Positions 1-6,168 of a stretch of 9,552 nt of DNA are shown piece after piece (the stretch's first letter is position 1; each line of letters starts with the position of its first letter). Source of the stretch: an uncultured Eubacteriales bacterium. Its GTDB lineage: Bacteria > Bacillota > Clostridia > Oscillospirales > Oscillospiraceae. A model generated the notes under the pieces. The model was not told the DNA's origin. It worked only from the letters and a program-made list of their open reading frames with translations, and searched no databases. Made by a program: the position numbers and the translations under genes. The stretch covers positions 1-9,552 of the forward strand of contig CAJKSU010000106.1 in assembly GCA_905202605.1 (NCBI GenBank), read 5' to 3'.

Positions 1-353
1 TGGACAGCAGCGTAAGACGCGGAGATATTTTTTATGCGGATCTCAGCCCAGTGGTGGGCAGTGAGCAGGGGGGATGCCGCCCGGTTTTGATCGTGCAGAA
101 CAACATGGGAAACAAGCACAGCCCCACTGTGATCGCAGCCGCCATTACATCCCAGATGAATAAAGCCAGACTGCCCACCCACATTGAGCTGATCGGTCCC
201 ACGGTAGGGCTGACCAAGAATTCCGTGGTGCTTCTGGAGCAGGTGCGCACCATTGATAAAAAGCGTCTGCGGGAGCATATGGGGCATCTGGACGATGCGA
301 TGATGAACAAAGTAGACGACGCCATTGCGGTGAGCTTTGGACTGCATGGATAA
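1..353 (+). CDS. mazF: MazF/EndoA-type mRNA interferase toxin (5' end just cut off)
   Basis: Sequence-specific endoribonuclease of the MazF/PemK family, normally held inactive by a MazE-type antitoxin in the cytoplasm. The readable frame begins at base 3 (DSSVRRGDIFYADLSP) and runs to the TAA at 351-353. It contains the family hallmarks GSEQGG-RPVLIVQN, SPTVIAAAIT, LPTHIEL, LLEQVRTIDKKRL and HLDDAMMNKVD. Bases 1-2 are 'tg', so the start codon is probably an NTG whose first base lies outside the window, giving 117 residues against about 116 for Bacillus subtilis EndoA. With that start, R27 and T50 align with the B. subtilis catalytic residues R25 and T48 with a constant offset of two. No antitoxin is visible; if present it lies upstream. 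A strong stem-loop follows the stop. The family is certain; the exact start is inferred. Confidence 0.93.
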   Translation, partial: DSSVRRGDIFYADLSPVVGSEQGGCRPVLIVQNNMGNKHSPTVIAAAITSQMNKARLPTHIELIGPTVGLTKNSVVLLEQVRTIDKKRLREHMGHLDDAMMNKVDDAIAVSFGLHG

Positions 354-358
354 ACCCG

Positions 359-392
359 GATCACCTCTGCATATATTAGTGCAGGGGTGATT
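359..392 (+). promoter_or_regulatory. Stem-loop covering the ribosome-binding site of the next gene (also terminator-like)
   Basis: TCACCTCTGCA (361-371) pairs with TGCAGGGGTGA (380-390): 11 pairs with one G.U, around an 8-nt loop. A-T and G.T pairs at 360/391 and 359/392 can extend it. The 3' arm contains AGGGGTGA (383-390), the Shine-Dalgarno sequence for the ATG at 396, so folding would hide that site. The short TTATT that follows is a poor terminator tail, but partial termination after mazF is possible. Confidence 0.6.
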
Positions 393-395
393 ATT

Positions 396-860
396 ATGCA
401 GGTGCCGATTGTCCGTGGAAAGGAGCCGATTGGGGTTCTGCGGGCGTGGCAGCAGGGGTTGTATACCAGATTTCAGGGGCAGCTCCGGGCATCGGAGCTT
501 TGCCGGGTGTATGCGGTGTTTCAGCATGGAGAAGTTTCTCTGGGCATTCCGGTGCCGGAGGATCGCGGCCTGTCGGTGCTGGCGTCCCTGCCCACGTCCA
601 GACTGCCGGGTGGGAAATTGTTGCAGGGGAGACTGGTGTGCAGCGGTGACGAATGGAGCAGCTTCGCTGGGGGCTGCTTGGGAGGGGTACGCTTTCCGCC
701 GGGACTGCGCCGGGGAAATGAGCTGCGCTTTGTCTGGAAGGAAGGGCAGAAGCTCCCTGCGGATGAGGTCATGTGCTTTTATCGCTATATCGAGGAAAAT
801 GGAACCGGCTATCTGACCATCCGGCTGGATGAAAAGGAAAAGCCGGTGCTGCCGGAATAA
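396..860 (+). CDS. Unrecognised 154-residue protein, probably beta-rich
   Basis: I do not recognise a named family. The ATG at 396 is preferred over the in-frame GTG at 387 because AGGGGTGA lies 5 nt upstream of it and overlaps the GTG. The protein begins MQVPIVRGKEPIGVLRAWQQ and has no signal peptide or membrane segment. It looks like a soluble protein built of short beta strands rich in Gly, Leu, Val and Arg: GVLRAWQQGLYTRFQGQL near residues 13-30, a VYAVFQHGEVSLGIPVPE stretch near 38-55, and SLPTSRLPGG after it. It ends with a charged tail (DEKEKPVLPE). I have an unverified impression that similar GxLxxxxQGLYTxF proteins occur in Oscillospiraceae-type genomes. It sits between mazF and tepA with 42 and 53 bases on either side, so it may share a transcript with either. 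It is long, opens with a good RBS and is co-directional, so it is probably real; the function is unknown. Confidence 0.75.
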   Translation: MQVPIVRGKEPIGVLRAWQQGLYTRFQGQLRASELCRVYAVFQHGEVSLGIPVPEDRGLSVLASLPTSRLPGGKLLQGRLVCSGDEWSSFAGGCLGGVRFPPGLRRGNELRFVWKEGQKLPADEVMCFYRYIEENGTGYLTIRLDEKEKPVLPE

Positions 861-881
861 AAGCTGCGGTTCTGGTACATA

Positions 882-905
882 CTCCGATAAAACAATGAAT
901 CGGAG
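882..905 (+). promoter_or_regulatory. Hairpin including the tepA ribosome-binding site
   Basis: CTCCGAT (882-888) and ATCGGAG (899-905) are perfect inverted repeats around a 10-nt A-rich loop. The GGAG at 902-905, 8 nt before the tepA ATG, lies entirely in the 3' arm. The structure could lower tepA translation unless it is opened. It repeats the arrangement before the preceding gene. Confidence 0.5.
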
Positions 906-913
906 AGCAGGAT

Positions 914-1603
914 ATGTCCAATGAAAAAGCAGACCTTTTAGAGCAGAAGCGGGAGGAAACCATAGAGTTTGGCAGCGCGGAGCTGAAAAGCCGGGACGCC
1001 AGCATCCACTGTCTGACCATCATCGGGCAGATCGAGGGGCATCAGGTGCTGCCGGAAACCACCAAGACCACGAAATATGAGCATGTAATCCCGCAAATCG
1101 CCGCCATTGAGGAGAGTACGGAAATTGACGGGCTACTGATCCTCATCAATACGGTAGGCGGTGATATCGAAGCGGGGCTTGCGATAGCGGAGATGATTGC
1201 TGGGATGAAAAAGCCCACCGTGTCCCTTGTGCTGGGGGGCGGGCATTCCATCGGCGTACCCCTTGCCGTGTGCGCCAAGAAGTCCATGATCGTTCCCACG
1301 GCCTCCATGACCATTCATCCGGTGCGCATCAGCGGCACGGTCATCGGCGCACCCCAGACCTACCAGTATTTCCAGAGGATCCAGGATCAGATTTTAACGT
1401 TTATCTGCAAGAACTCCAAGGTGGACAGAAAGCAGCTCCTTGACCTGATGCTAGCAACCGATGAGCTGGCAACGGACGTGGGCAGCGTGGTATACGGCGA
1501 GCAGGCGGTATCCATGGGGCTCATTGACCGGCTGGGCGGCCTCAGCGACGCCCTTGCCTGTCTCCATCGGATGATCCAGCGGCAGAAGAACAGGCAGCAA
1601 TGA
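914..1603 (+). CDS. tepA: TepA/YmfB-type Clp-family serine protease
   Basis: Cytoplasmic ClpP-like peptidase of the 'translocation-enhancing protein TepA' group found in Bacilli and Clostridia (229 residues, normal length). The ClpP/crotonase fold shows as GLLILINTVGGDIEAGLAIAEMI (residues 73-95), the nucleophile motif GGGHSIG with Ser112, and the histidine motif MTIHP with His135. The 23-residue spacing suits the family. A VIGAPQTYQYFQRIQDQI segment and a VVYGEQAVSMGLIDRLGG segment complete the domain. The first 30 residues are charged and there is no cleavable signal, so action at or near the membrane is a family proposal only. The ATG at 914 is backed by GGAG at 902-905. A role in protein export has been proposed for the Bacillus protein but its substrates are poorly defined. 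Tandem hairpins follow the stop, suggesting the transcript ends here. Confidence 0.92.
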   Translation: MSNEKADLLEQKREETIEFGSAELKSRDASIHCLTIIGQIEGHQVLPETTKTTKYEHVIPQIAAIEESTEIDGLLILINTVGGDIEAGLAIAEMIAGMKKPTVSLVLGGGHSIGVPLAVCAKKSMIVPTASMTIHPVRISGTVIGAPQTYQYFQRIQDQILTFICKNSKVDRKQLLDLMLATDELATDVGSVVYGEQAVSMGLIDRLGGLSDALACLHRMIQRQKNRQQ

Positions 1604-1670
1604 AGGAAATGCCCTGACCGGGACGGTTGGGGCGTTTCCTCTGTCAAAGTAAAAAATGTACTTTCTTTTT
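1604..1670 (+). terminator. Tandem stem-loops with T-rich tail after tepA
   Basis: AGGAAATGCCC (1604-1614) pairs with GGGCGTTTCCT (1630-1640), 11 pairs with one G.U. Inside its loop, ACCG (1617-1620) can pair with CGGT (1624-1627). A second, AT-rich hairpin follows: AAAGTA (1646-1651) with TACTTT (1659-1664), then CTTTTT. The first stem is strong but its T-tail is imperfect; the second is weak but has the T run. Together they are the best terminator candidate in the first half of the window. It begins directly after the tepA stop codon. Confidence 0.6.
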
Positions 1671-1697
1671 GCGGCAATGTGATGTAGAATGTAGGAT
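1669..1697 (+). promoter_or_regulatory. Possible sigma-A promoter for the nusB operon
   Basis: TTGCGG (1669-1674) and TAGGAT (1692-1697) are separated by 17 bases, about 40 bases before the nusB start. Matches to consensus are only 3/6 and 4/6. TAGAAT at 1685-1690 is a better -10 but lacks a clear -35. A promoter is expected between the tepA terminator and nusB; its exact position is uncertain. Confidence 0.35.
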
Positions 1698-1737
1698 GAA
1701 TGACTATGTTTAAAATGAACTGACAGGGGGAAATCCT

Positions 1738-2181
1738 ATGACCAGAACAACGGCAAGAGAAATTGCAATGCATTTGATTTATGAGATGGAATACCATGAT
1801 GAGCTTCCGGAGGAGCTGTTTCAGAAGGTATTTCAGGAGGACTACTATCCCCGTTTGGCGGAGGAAACAGATCTGTATCAGGAAAAGCCCAACGCCAAGC
1901 AGCTCTCCTACATTGAGGACTGCGTGCGCGGCGTTTATGTAAAGAAGCAGGAGATCGACCAGATCATTGAGACCTATGCGGTGGGCTGGAAGGTCAGCCG
2001 TATTTCCAAAGTGTCGCTGGCGGTGCTGCGGCTGTCGATTTATGAGATTCTCTACGTGGAGGACGCACCCACCGGTGCAGTCATCAACGAGGCGGTAGAA
2101 ATTGCCCGCCGGTATGAGGAAGAGGATAAGGTGTCGTTTATCAACGGCATTTTGGGTTCCTTTGCCCGGAGCAGAGAATGA
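1738..2181 (+). CDS. nusB: Transcription antitermination factor NusB
   Basis: NusB binds boxA RNA together with ribosomal protein S10 and takes part in antitermination on rRNA operons. The 147-residue all-helical protein has the expected N-terminal TTAREIAMHLIYEMEY and the diagnostic C-terminal half VGWKVSRISKVSLAVLRLSIYEILY ... GAVINEAVEIARRYEEEDKVSFINGILGSF. Length is typical. The ATG at 1738 is preceded by AGGGGG (1725-1730) at 7 nt. Its stop overlaps the next start as ATGA (2178-2181), indicating translational coupling. It opens the nusB-M22-xseA-xseB-ispA run, a gene set often found together in Firmicutes. Confidence 0.95.
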   Translation: MTRTTAREIAMHLIYEMEYHDELPEELFQKVFQEDYYPRLAEETDLYQEKPNAKQLSYIEDCVRGVYVKKQEIDQIIETYAVGWKVSRISKVSLAVLRLSIYEILYVEDAPTGAVINEAVEIARRYEEEDKVSFINGILGSFARSRE

Positions 2182-3089
2182 TCGCGCTGGGTATTGACAC
2201 CAGCAACTATACCACCTCGGCGGCGTGGTTTGACGGGGAAACCGGGGAGAACTGCGGCAGACTGCTGACGGTAAAATCCGGGGAACTGGGGCTGCGGCAG
2301 TCAGATGCGCTGTTTCAGCATGTGGTGCGCCTTCCGGACATGATCGAAGCGCTCTCCCAGTCTATGCCTGAGGTTCCCAAGGCAGTAGGGGCCAGCGAGC
2401 GCCCCAGACCGGTGGAGGGGTCGTATATGCCCTGCTTTTTGGCAGGCAGCGGCGCCGGAAGGAGTATTGCGTCTGCCTCCGGCGTCCCTTATCACGGCTT
2501 TTCCCATCAGGAGGGGCATCTGGCGGCGGTGCTGTGGAGCGGCAAGCATATGGAGCTGATGCAGGAGCGGTTCCTTGCGTGGCATCTCTCCGGCGGCACC
2601 ACAGAGCTTCTGCTGGTGGAGCCGGGGCTGCGCCCTCAGGTCATCGGCGGCACGGAGGATCTCTCTGCCGGGCAACTCATCGACCGAACCGGCGTACTGC
2701 TGGGACTGGATTTCCCTGCGGGAAAGGCCATTGACGCGCTGGCCCAGACGGGGGAGGCAAAGCCCTATCCCGTGAAGGTGCGGGAGATGCACTTTTCCCT
2801 GTCCGGCATGCAGAACAAGGCGGCGGCGATGGCGGAAAAAAGCCGGGAGAATACCGCAAGATTCGTGCTGGAATGCCTGATCTACGCCATTGAAAAGGCA
2901 ACGGAGCAGGCGAGAAAGCAGTATGGCGTGCTGCCCGCGGTCTTTACCGGCGGGGTGTCCTCCAATTCTCTCCTGCGGAGTAGAATTGCGCCGCAGGGCG
3001 GAATCTTCGGCACTCCGGCATGCTCAACAGACAACGCCATGGGCATTGCGGTGCTGACATGGCTGGCGGAGAACGGTTATGCAGAATGA
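2178..3089 (+). CDS. TsaD/Kae1-like peptidase M22 family paralogue
   Basis: ASKHA-fold protein of the TsaD/Kae1/Gcp family, here 303 residues, shorter than TsaD proper (about 340). Visible family elements are: N-terminal phosphate loop GIDTSNYTTSAAWFDG (5-20; TsaD usually has SCDET-like residues here); metal-binding HQEGH (His110, His114); SGGTTELLLV (138-147); GTEDLSAGQLIDRTGVLLGLDFPAGKAIDALA (158-189); FSLSGMQNKAA (206-216); GGVSSNSLLR (258-267); and STDNAMGIA with Asp285 as the likely last metal ligand. The ERPRPVEGSYMPCFLAG stretch (74-90) looks like that of a clostridial paralogue encoded beside nusB and xseA, not of the t6A enzyme itself. It starts inside the nusB stop and overlaps xseA by 11 bases. 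True TsaD is probably elsewhere in the genome, so a tRNA t6A role should not be assumed. The biochemical function of this paralogue is unknown to me. Confidence 0.85.
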   Translation: MIALGIDTSNYTTSAAWFDGETGENCGRLLTVKSGELGLRQSDALFQHVVRLPDMIEALSQSMPEVPKAVGASERPRPVEGSYMPCFLAGSGAGRSIASASGVPYHGFSHQEGHLAAVLWSGKHMELMQERFLAWHLSGGTTELLLVEPGLRPQVIGGTEDLSAGQLIDRTGVLLGLDFPAGKAIDALAQTGEAKPYPVKVREMHFSLSGMQNKAAAMAEKSRENTARFVLECLIYAIEKATEQARKQYGVLPAVFTGGVSSNSLLRSRIAPQGGIFGTPACSTDNAMGIAVLTWLAENGYAE

Positions 3090-4362
3090 ACAGCTGATAT
3101 TAGAGGTCAGTCAGGTCAACGGCTACATCAAGGAGATGCTGGACGCTGACGGGCTTCTGGGTGCGCTCTGCATTCGCGGAGAGCTGAGCAACTATAAAAA
3201 GTACCCTTCGGGGCATCACTACTTTACATTAAAGGACGGTCAGTCCCAGCTGAAATGCGTCATGTTCCGCTCCAGCGCCATGCGGCTCCGGTTCCGTCCG
3301 GAGAACGGCATGACGGTACTGGCAGCGGGACGGATCACGGTTTATCCCAGAGACGGCGTATATCAGCTCTACTGCGTTTCCATGACGCCGGAGGGTGCGG
3401 GGGATTTGTCCGTGGCTTTTGAGCAGTTGAAAAAGAAGCTGGCCGCCGAGGGGCTGTTTGATCAGGCACACAAAAAGCCGCTGCCGGAATACCCCCACCG
3501 GATTGCAATCATCACCTCGGAGGCCGGGGCGGCGGTACACGATATGCTGCGGATCATCCGGCACCGGTATCCGCTGGCAGAGGTAAAGCTTCTGCCAGTT
3601 CGGGTGCAGGGCGAGGAGGCTGCTGGGGAAATCGCCGGAGCATTGGACTATGCCAACCGATATCAGATGGCAGACTTAATCATCACAGGCCGGGGCGGCG
3701 GTTCCATGGAGGATCTCTGGGCGTTCAATGAGGAGATCGTGGCACGCGCCATTTATCGCTCCAGGATCCCGGTTATCTCAGCGGTGGGCCATGAGCCGGA
3801 TGTGACCATTGCGGACTATGTGGCGGATCTCCGGGCTGCGACTCCCTCCAACGGGGCGGAGCTTTGCACACCGGATCAGCAGGAGCTTCGGAATCAAATT
3901 ACCGCGGCACAGAGCCGCATGGCGTTGCTGCTGAGCCGGCAGCTGAAAAACGCACGCAGTCAGCTGATGCTCCGTGCCAATGCGCGGGTGCTGAAATCCC
4001 CGGAGGTGTATCTGTCGGATCGCCGTCAGATGCTGGACCATACGGTGGAGGCGATGGGACGCGCCATGCAGGCAGAGCTTTCCAAGGCCAGAGGACAATT
4101 GCAGCTGCGGCAGCAGCAATTGCCGGGGGCCGCGGGGGCGGCGCTCAGTCGTCACCGAAAGCAACTGGAAACTATGGCGGCGCGGCTGGATGCCATGAGC
4201 CCCCTCAAGGTGTTGGCGCGTGGCTACAGCATTACAGAAAATGACCGGGGGCAGACGCTGACGGATGCTGGTGTACTAAAGCCCGGCGACCATATTACCA
4301 TCCGCTTCCACCGTGGAACGGCCGAAGCTGTGGTGGAAGCATGCAGGGAGGAACAGGCATGA
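3079..4362 (+). CDS. xseA: Exodeoxyribonuclease VII large subunit
   Basis: Catalytic subunit of exonuclease VII, which degrades single-stranded DNA to oligonucleotides with several XseB subunits. The 427-residue protein has an N-terminal OB fold (about 5-105: SQVNGYIKEML, IRGELSNYKKYPSGHHYFTLKD, VLAAGRITVYPRDGVYQLYC). The nuclease domain carries RIAIITSEAGAAVHDML (141-157), IITGRGGGSMEDLWAFNEE (201-219) and AVGHEPDVTIADYVADLRAATPSNGAEL (235-262). A long, Gln/Arg/Leu-rich coiled coil follows (about 265-375), then the C-terminal LKVLARGYSITENDRGQTL segment. The ATG at 3079 lies inside the end of the upstream gene, with GGAG at 3068-3071. It overlaps xseB by ATGA at 4359-4362. Nothing looks damaged. 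Confidence 0.97.
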   Translation: MQNEQLILEVSQVNGYIKEMLDADGLLGALCIRGELSNYKKYPSGHHYFTLKDGQSQLKCVMFRSSAMRLRFRPENGMTVLAAGRITVYPRDGVYQLYCVSMTPEGAGDLSVAFEQLKKKLAAEGLFDQAHKKPLPEYPHRIAIITSEAGAAVHDMLRIIRHRYPLAEVKLLPVRVQGEEAAGEIAGALDYANRYQMADLIITGRGGGSMEDLWAFNEEIVARAIYRSRIPVISAVGHEPDVTIADYVADLRAATPSNGAELCTPDQQELRNQITAAQSRMALLLSRQLKNARSQLMLRANARVLKSPEVYLSDRRQMLDHTVEAMGRAMQAELSKARGQLQLRQQQLPGAAGAALSRHRKQLETMAARLDAMSPLKVLARGYSITENDRGQTLTDAGVLKPGDHITIRFHRGTAEAVVEACREEQA

Positions 4363-4601
4363 ACAAGAAATCCGTGACATTTGAAGCGTCCATGAATCGG
4401 CTGGACGAGATCGTTAAGGCGCTGGAGGCAGGAGAGGTGCCGCTGGAGGAGTCCATTCGCCTGTTTGAGGAAGGCACCAAGCTGGCGGCAAAATGCGGCG
4501 CACTGCTGGACGCGGCGGAGCTGAAGGTAACAAAGCTGACTGCAGGGCCGGATGGCGCACCGGTAGTGGAGGACGTGACCGATGAACAGATTTCGTCCTG
4601 A
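4359..4601 (+). CDS. xseB: Exodeoxyribonuclease VII small subunit
   Basis: Small subunit that assembles along the coiled coil of XseA. The 80-residue helical protein has the family core VTFEASMNRLDEIVKALEAGEVPLEESIRLFEEGTKLAAKCGALLDAAELKV. The start is the ATG at 4359, not the in-frame ATG at 4341: GGGAGG (4346-4351) lies 7 nt before 4359, the ATG overlaps the xseA stop as ATGA, and the extra residues MQGGTG would merely translate the RBS. The tail (GAPVVEDVTDEQISS) is acidic. Its last 20 bases overlap ispA. Confidence 0.95.
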   Translation: MNKKSVTFEASMNRLDEIVKALEAGEVPLEESIRLFEEGTKLAAKCGALLDAAELKVTKLTAGPDGAPVVEDVTDEQISS

Positions 4602-5463
4602 ACTGGAGGAGAAGCGGACGCAGGTGGAGACATTTCTCACTGCGCAGTTTCAGCAGCAGGAGGATTACGGCGTGCTGCTGGAAGCCATGCGCTACAGCCT
4701 GCTGGCAGGCGGCAAGCGGCTCCGCCCGATTCTGGTGATGTCCTTTGCCGAAGCTGTAGGCGGCAATGGAACAGATGCGCTGCCAGCGGCAGCCGCCATT
4801 GAAATGATCCATACCTATTCGCTGATCCACGACGATCTGCCCTGTATGGATAACGACGATTACCGCCGGGGGCGGCTGACCTGCCATAAGGTCTACGGCG
4901 AGGACATTGCCACGCTGGCGGGCGATGCGCTCCAGCCCGCGGCATTCCGGACGCTGGCACAGATGCAGGGCGATCCGGCGCGGATCCTCCGCTGCGCTGC
5001 AATTCTCGCTGAGGCAGCCGGAGAAAACGGCATGGTCGCCGGGCAGGTGCTGGATCTTCTGGGCGAGCGGCGGAGCCTGAACGAAGCCCAACTGCGGCAG
5101 GTGCATCGGCATAAAACCGGCGACCTGATCCGGGCAGCCTGCCAGATGGGCGCGGTGCTGGGCGGCGGCAGTGAGGCGCAGATCGAGGCAGCTGGAAACT
5201 TCGCTATGGCACTGGGGATGGCATTCCAGATTCGGGACGACATGCTCGATGAGATTGGCTCCCAGCAGGAGCTGGGGAAGCCCATCGGTTCTGATGCTGC
5301 CAATGGTAAGAGTACCTTTGTAACCATTCACGGCCTTGCCGAGTGCCAGCGGCTGGTGGAGCAGGAAACGAAGCAGGCGCTGTCCGCACTGGATGCCGGG
5401 GGCTTTGTGTCCACCGATTTCCTCCGTGTACTGGCGCTGGAGCTGACTGCCAGAACACACTAA
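4582..5463 (+). CDS. ispA: Farnesyl diphosphate synthase (short-chain trans-prenyl transferase)
   Basis: Condenses isopentenyl diphosphate with allylic diphosphates to make C15 (possibly C10/C20) prenyl diphosphate, feeding undecaprenyl and quinone synthesis. The 293-residue, all-helical protein has GGKRLRPIL (43-51), first aspartate-rich motif IHDDLPCMD (82-90, bacterial DDx4D form), RRGRLTCHKVYGE (95-107), GDAL (114-117), HRHKTGDLI (175-183) and second aspartate-rich motif QIRDDMLDE (216-224). HTYSLIHDDLP before and through the first motif is typical of bacterial farnesyl-type enzymes. The ATG at 4582 lies within xseB, with GGAGG (4568-4572) 9 nt upstream, giving a 20-base overlap. The gene ends just before the OLE RNA promoter. 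Geranylgeranyl synthase activity cannot be excluded from sequence alone. Confidence 0.95.
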   Translation: MNRFRPELEEKRTQVETFLTAQFQQQEDYGVLLEAMRYSLLAGGKRLRPILVMSFAEAVGGNGTDALPAAAAIEMIHTYSLIHDDLPCMDNDDYRRGRLTCHKVYGEDIATLAGDALQPAAFRTLAQMQGDPARILRCAAILAEAAGENGMVAGQVLDLLGERRSLNEAQLRQVHRHKTGDLIRAACQMGAVLGGGSEAQIEAAGNFAMALGMAFQIRDDMLDEIGSQQELGKPIGSDAANGKSTFVTIHGLAECQRLVEQETKQALSALDAGGFVSTDFLRVLALELTARTH

Positions 5464-5473
5464 GGCAATACAC

Positions 5474-5497
5474 ATGCATATTTTTCTGAATATGCAT
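5474..5497. repeat. Inverted repeat abutting the OLE promoter -35
   Basis: ATGCATATT (5474-5482) and AATATGCAT (5489-5497) are perfect 9-base inverted repeats around a 6-base centre. The last T of the right arm is also the first T of the -35 TTGAAA. There is no T run after it, so it is a poor terminator for ispA. An operator-like protein site or a processing hairpin in the ispA-OLE transcript fits better. The function is inferred only from position. Confidence 0.4.
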
Positions 5498-5524
5498 TGA
5501 AATTCGGAAAAAATGTGGTATAAT
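5497..5524 (+). promoter_or_regulatory. Strong sigma-A promoter for the OLE RNA
   Basis: TTGAAA (5497-5502), a 16-base spacer, then a perfect TATAAT (5519-5524) preceded by TGG, which makes an extended -10 (TGnTATAAT). Transcription would start near 5531, 13 bases before the 5' arm of the closing helix of the RNA. This is the best promoter match in the window, and it is placed to make OLE, oapA and dxs independently of the upstream nusB operon. Confidence 0.8.
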
Positions 5525-5543
5525 GTGATGTAATATTCAGTTT

Positions 5544-6152
5544 TCATGACGGCGCAGTATTCTAGTCGGAGTCGATGATCTTTAGGGAGGGCCTAAAAAT
5601 CCTCTAAAGGGCATATCGATGAAGTCCCTGGTGCTTGCTTGTTACGCCCAGTTTCGGGTGGGTGCTGGGGGTTAAGGTTTTCGGGCGGTACTCAATGGCA
5701 TGAGATATTCGACCCGGATTCCGTGGAGACCTGTTCTTGTGCGTCAGCCAGCGTATCCCTTGTGGATGCCGACGGACTGCGTACGACTCAGGATTAAACC
5801 TGTAATGTGGTGTAAGTAGCTGCGTACAGCGTAGCCTGCCTTGCGTGAAGGTGGGAGGAGAGAGGAGCTATGCACGCACGCCTGCCGGCCGCAGGTGGTG
5901 GTGATATTCTCTCGAAACCACGTTTGCAAAAGAGGCTAATGGATCATTCGGCCCGCTGTGGAAAGCACCTAGGCTGTCTTCGGGGCAGATGGGGGATTGC
6001 AGTGCGGACTAAGTGGCAATCTGGCACCGGTGTGGGCAACCCTCCGGCGTATCTCTCAAAGGGAAACCGCTCCTGCGGCAACGGGGAGTGGGATACGGGG
6101 AAATCCGGCCAGACCTAAGCCGTAAGATTAATCCCATCTGCCGCCGTCATGA
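5544..6152 (+). ncRNA. ole: OLE RNA (Ornate, Large, Extremophilic), about 609 nt
   Basis: Large structured non-coding RNA that, in Bacillus halodurans, forms a membrane ribonucleoprotein with OapA and is linked to tolerance of short-chain alcohols, cold and Mg2+ stress. I call it from context and structure plus recollection of the conserved sequence style, not from a covariance search. It lies between ispA and an OapA-like gene followed by dxs, the classic OLE setting. Its ends pair: TCATGACGGCGCAG (5544-5557) with 6138-6152, 14 pairs with one bulged C at 6141, enclosing the expected length. Local helices include 5580-5590/5601-5609; CCCAG 5647-5651/5665-5669; CCTGC 5881-5885/5891-5895; CTGTC with a TTCG loop near 5974-5988; GATTGC 5995-6000/6016-6021; and a two-part stem 6048-6053/6092-6097 over 6067-6073/6085-6091. 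No open frame in it has a convincing RBS and protein-like composition. The true 5' end is probably near 5531. Confidence 0.92.
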
Positions 6153-6168
6153 TTTCTTTTCTTTTATT
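6138..6168 (+). other. 3' arm of the OLE closing helix followed by a pyrimidine tract
   Basis: The 3' arm of the long-range helix (6138-6152) is followed directly by TTTCTTTTCTTTTATT (6153-6168). A GC-containing helix followed by a T-rich run resembles an intrinsic terminator, except that its two halves are almost 600 nt apart. It could set the OLE 3' end, allow partial read-through into oapA, or mark a processing site. The layout is seen; the role is inferred. Confidence 0.45.

Noticed and set aside
387..395. GTG at 387 as the start of the unrecognised 154-residue gene
   Set aside because: The GTG is part of the AGGGGTGA Shine-Dalgarno sequence for the ATG at 396.
4341..4358. Upstream ATG as the xseB start
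   Set aside because: Starting there would translate the Shine-Dalgarno GGGAGG; the ATG at 4359 has correct spacing and couples to the xseA stop.
5474..5497. Rho-independent terminator for ispA
   Set aside because: The palindrome is AT-rich and followed by TGAAATTCGG, with no T run.
4414..5547. 377-codon open frame on the - strand opposite xseB and ispA
   Set aside because: Antisense shadow in GC-rich coding DNA: rich in Cys, His, Gln and Pro without domain motifs, and the + strand encodes a complete IspA.
5870..6118. Open frame of 82 codons on the + strand within the intergenic region
   Set aside because: A purine-rich stretch lies upstream, but the translation has no protein-like pattern and the frame lies wholly within the folded OLE RNA.
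5464..6168. Group II intron, riboswitch or CRISPR array as explanations of the non-coding region
   Set aside because: There is no intron-encoded protein or recognisable domain V, no regularly spaced repeats, and the element is far longer than a riboswitch. Position between ispA and oapA-dxs and the end-to-end helix point to OLE RNA.
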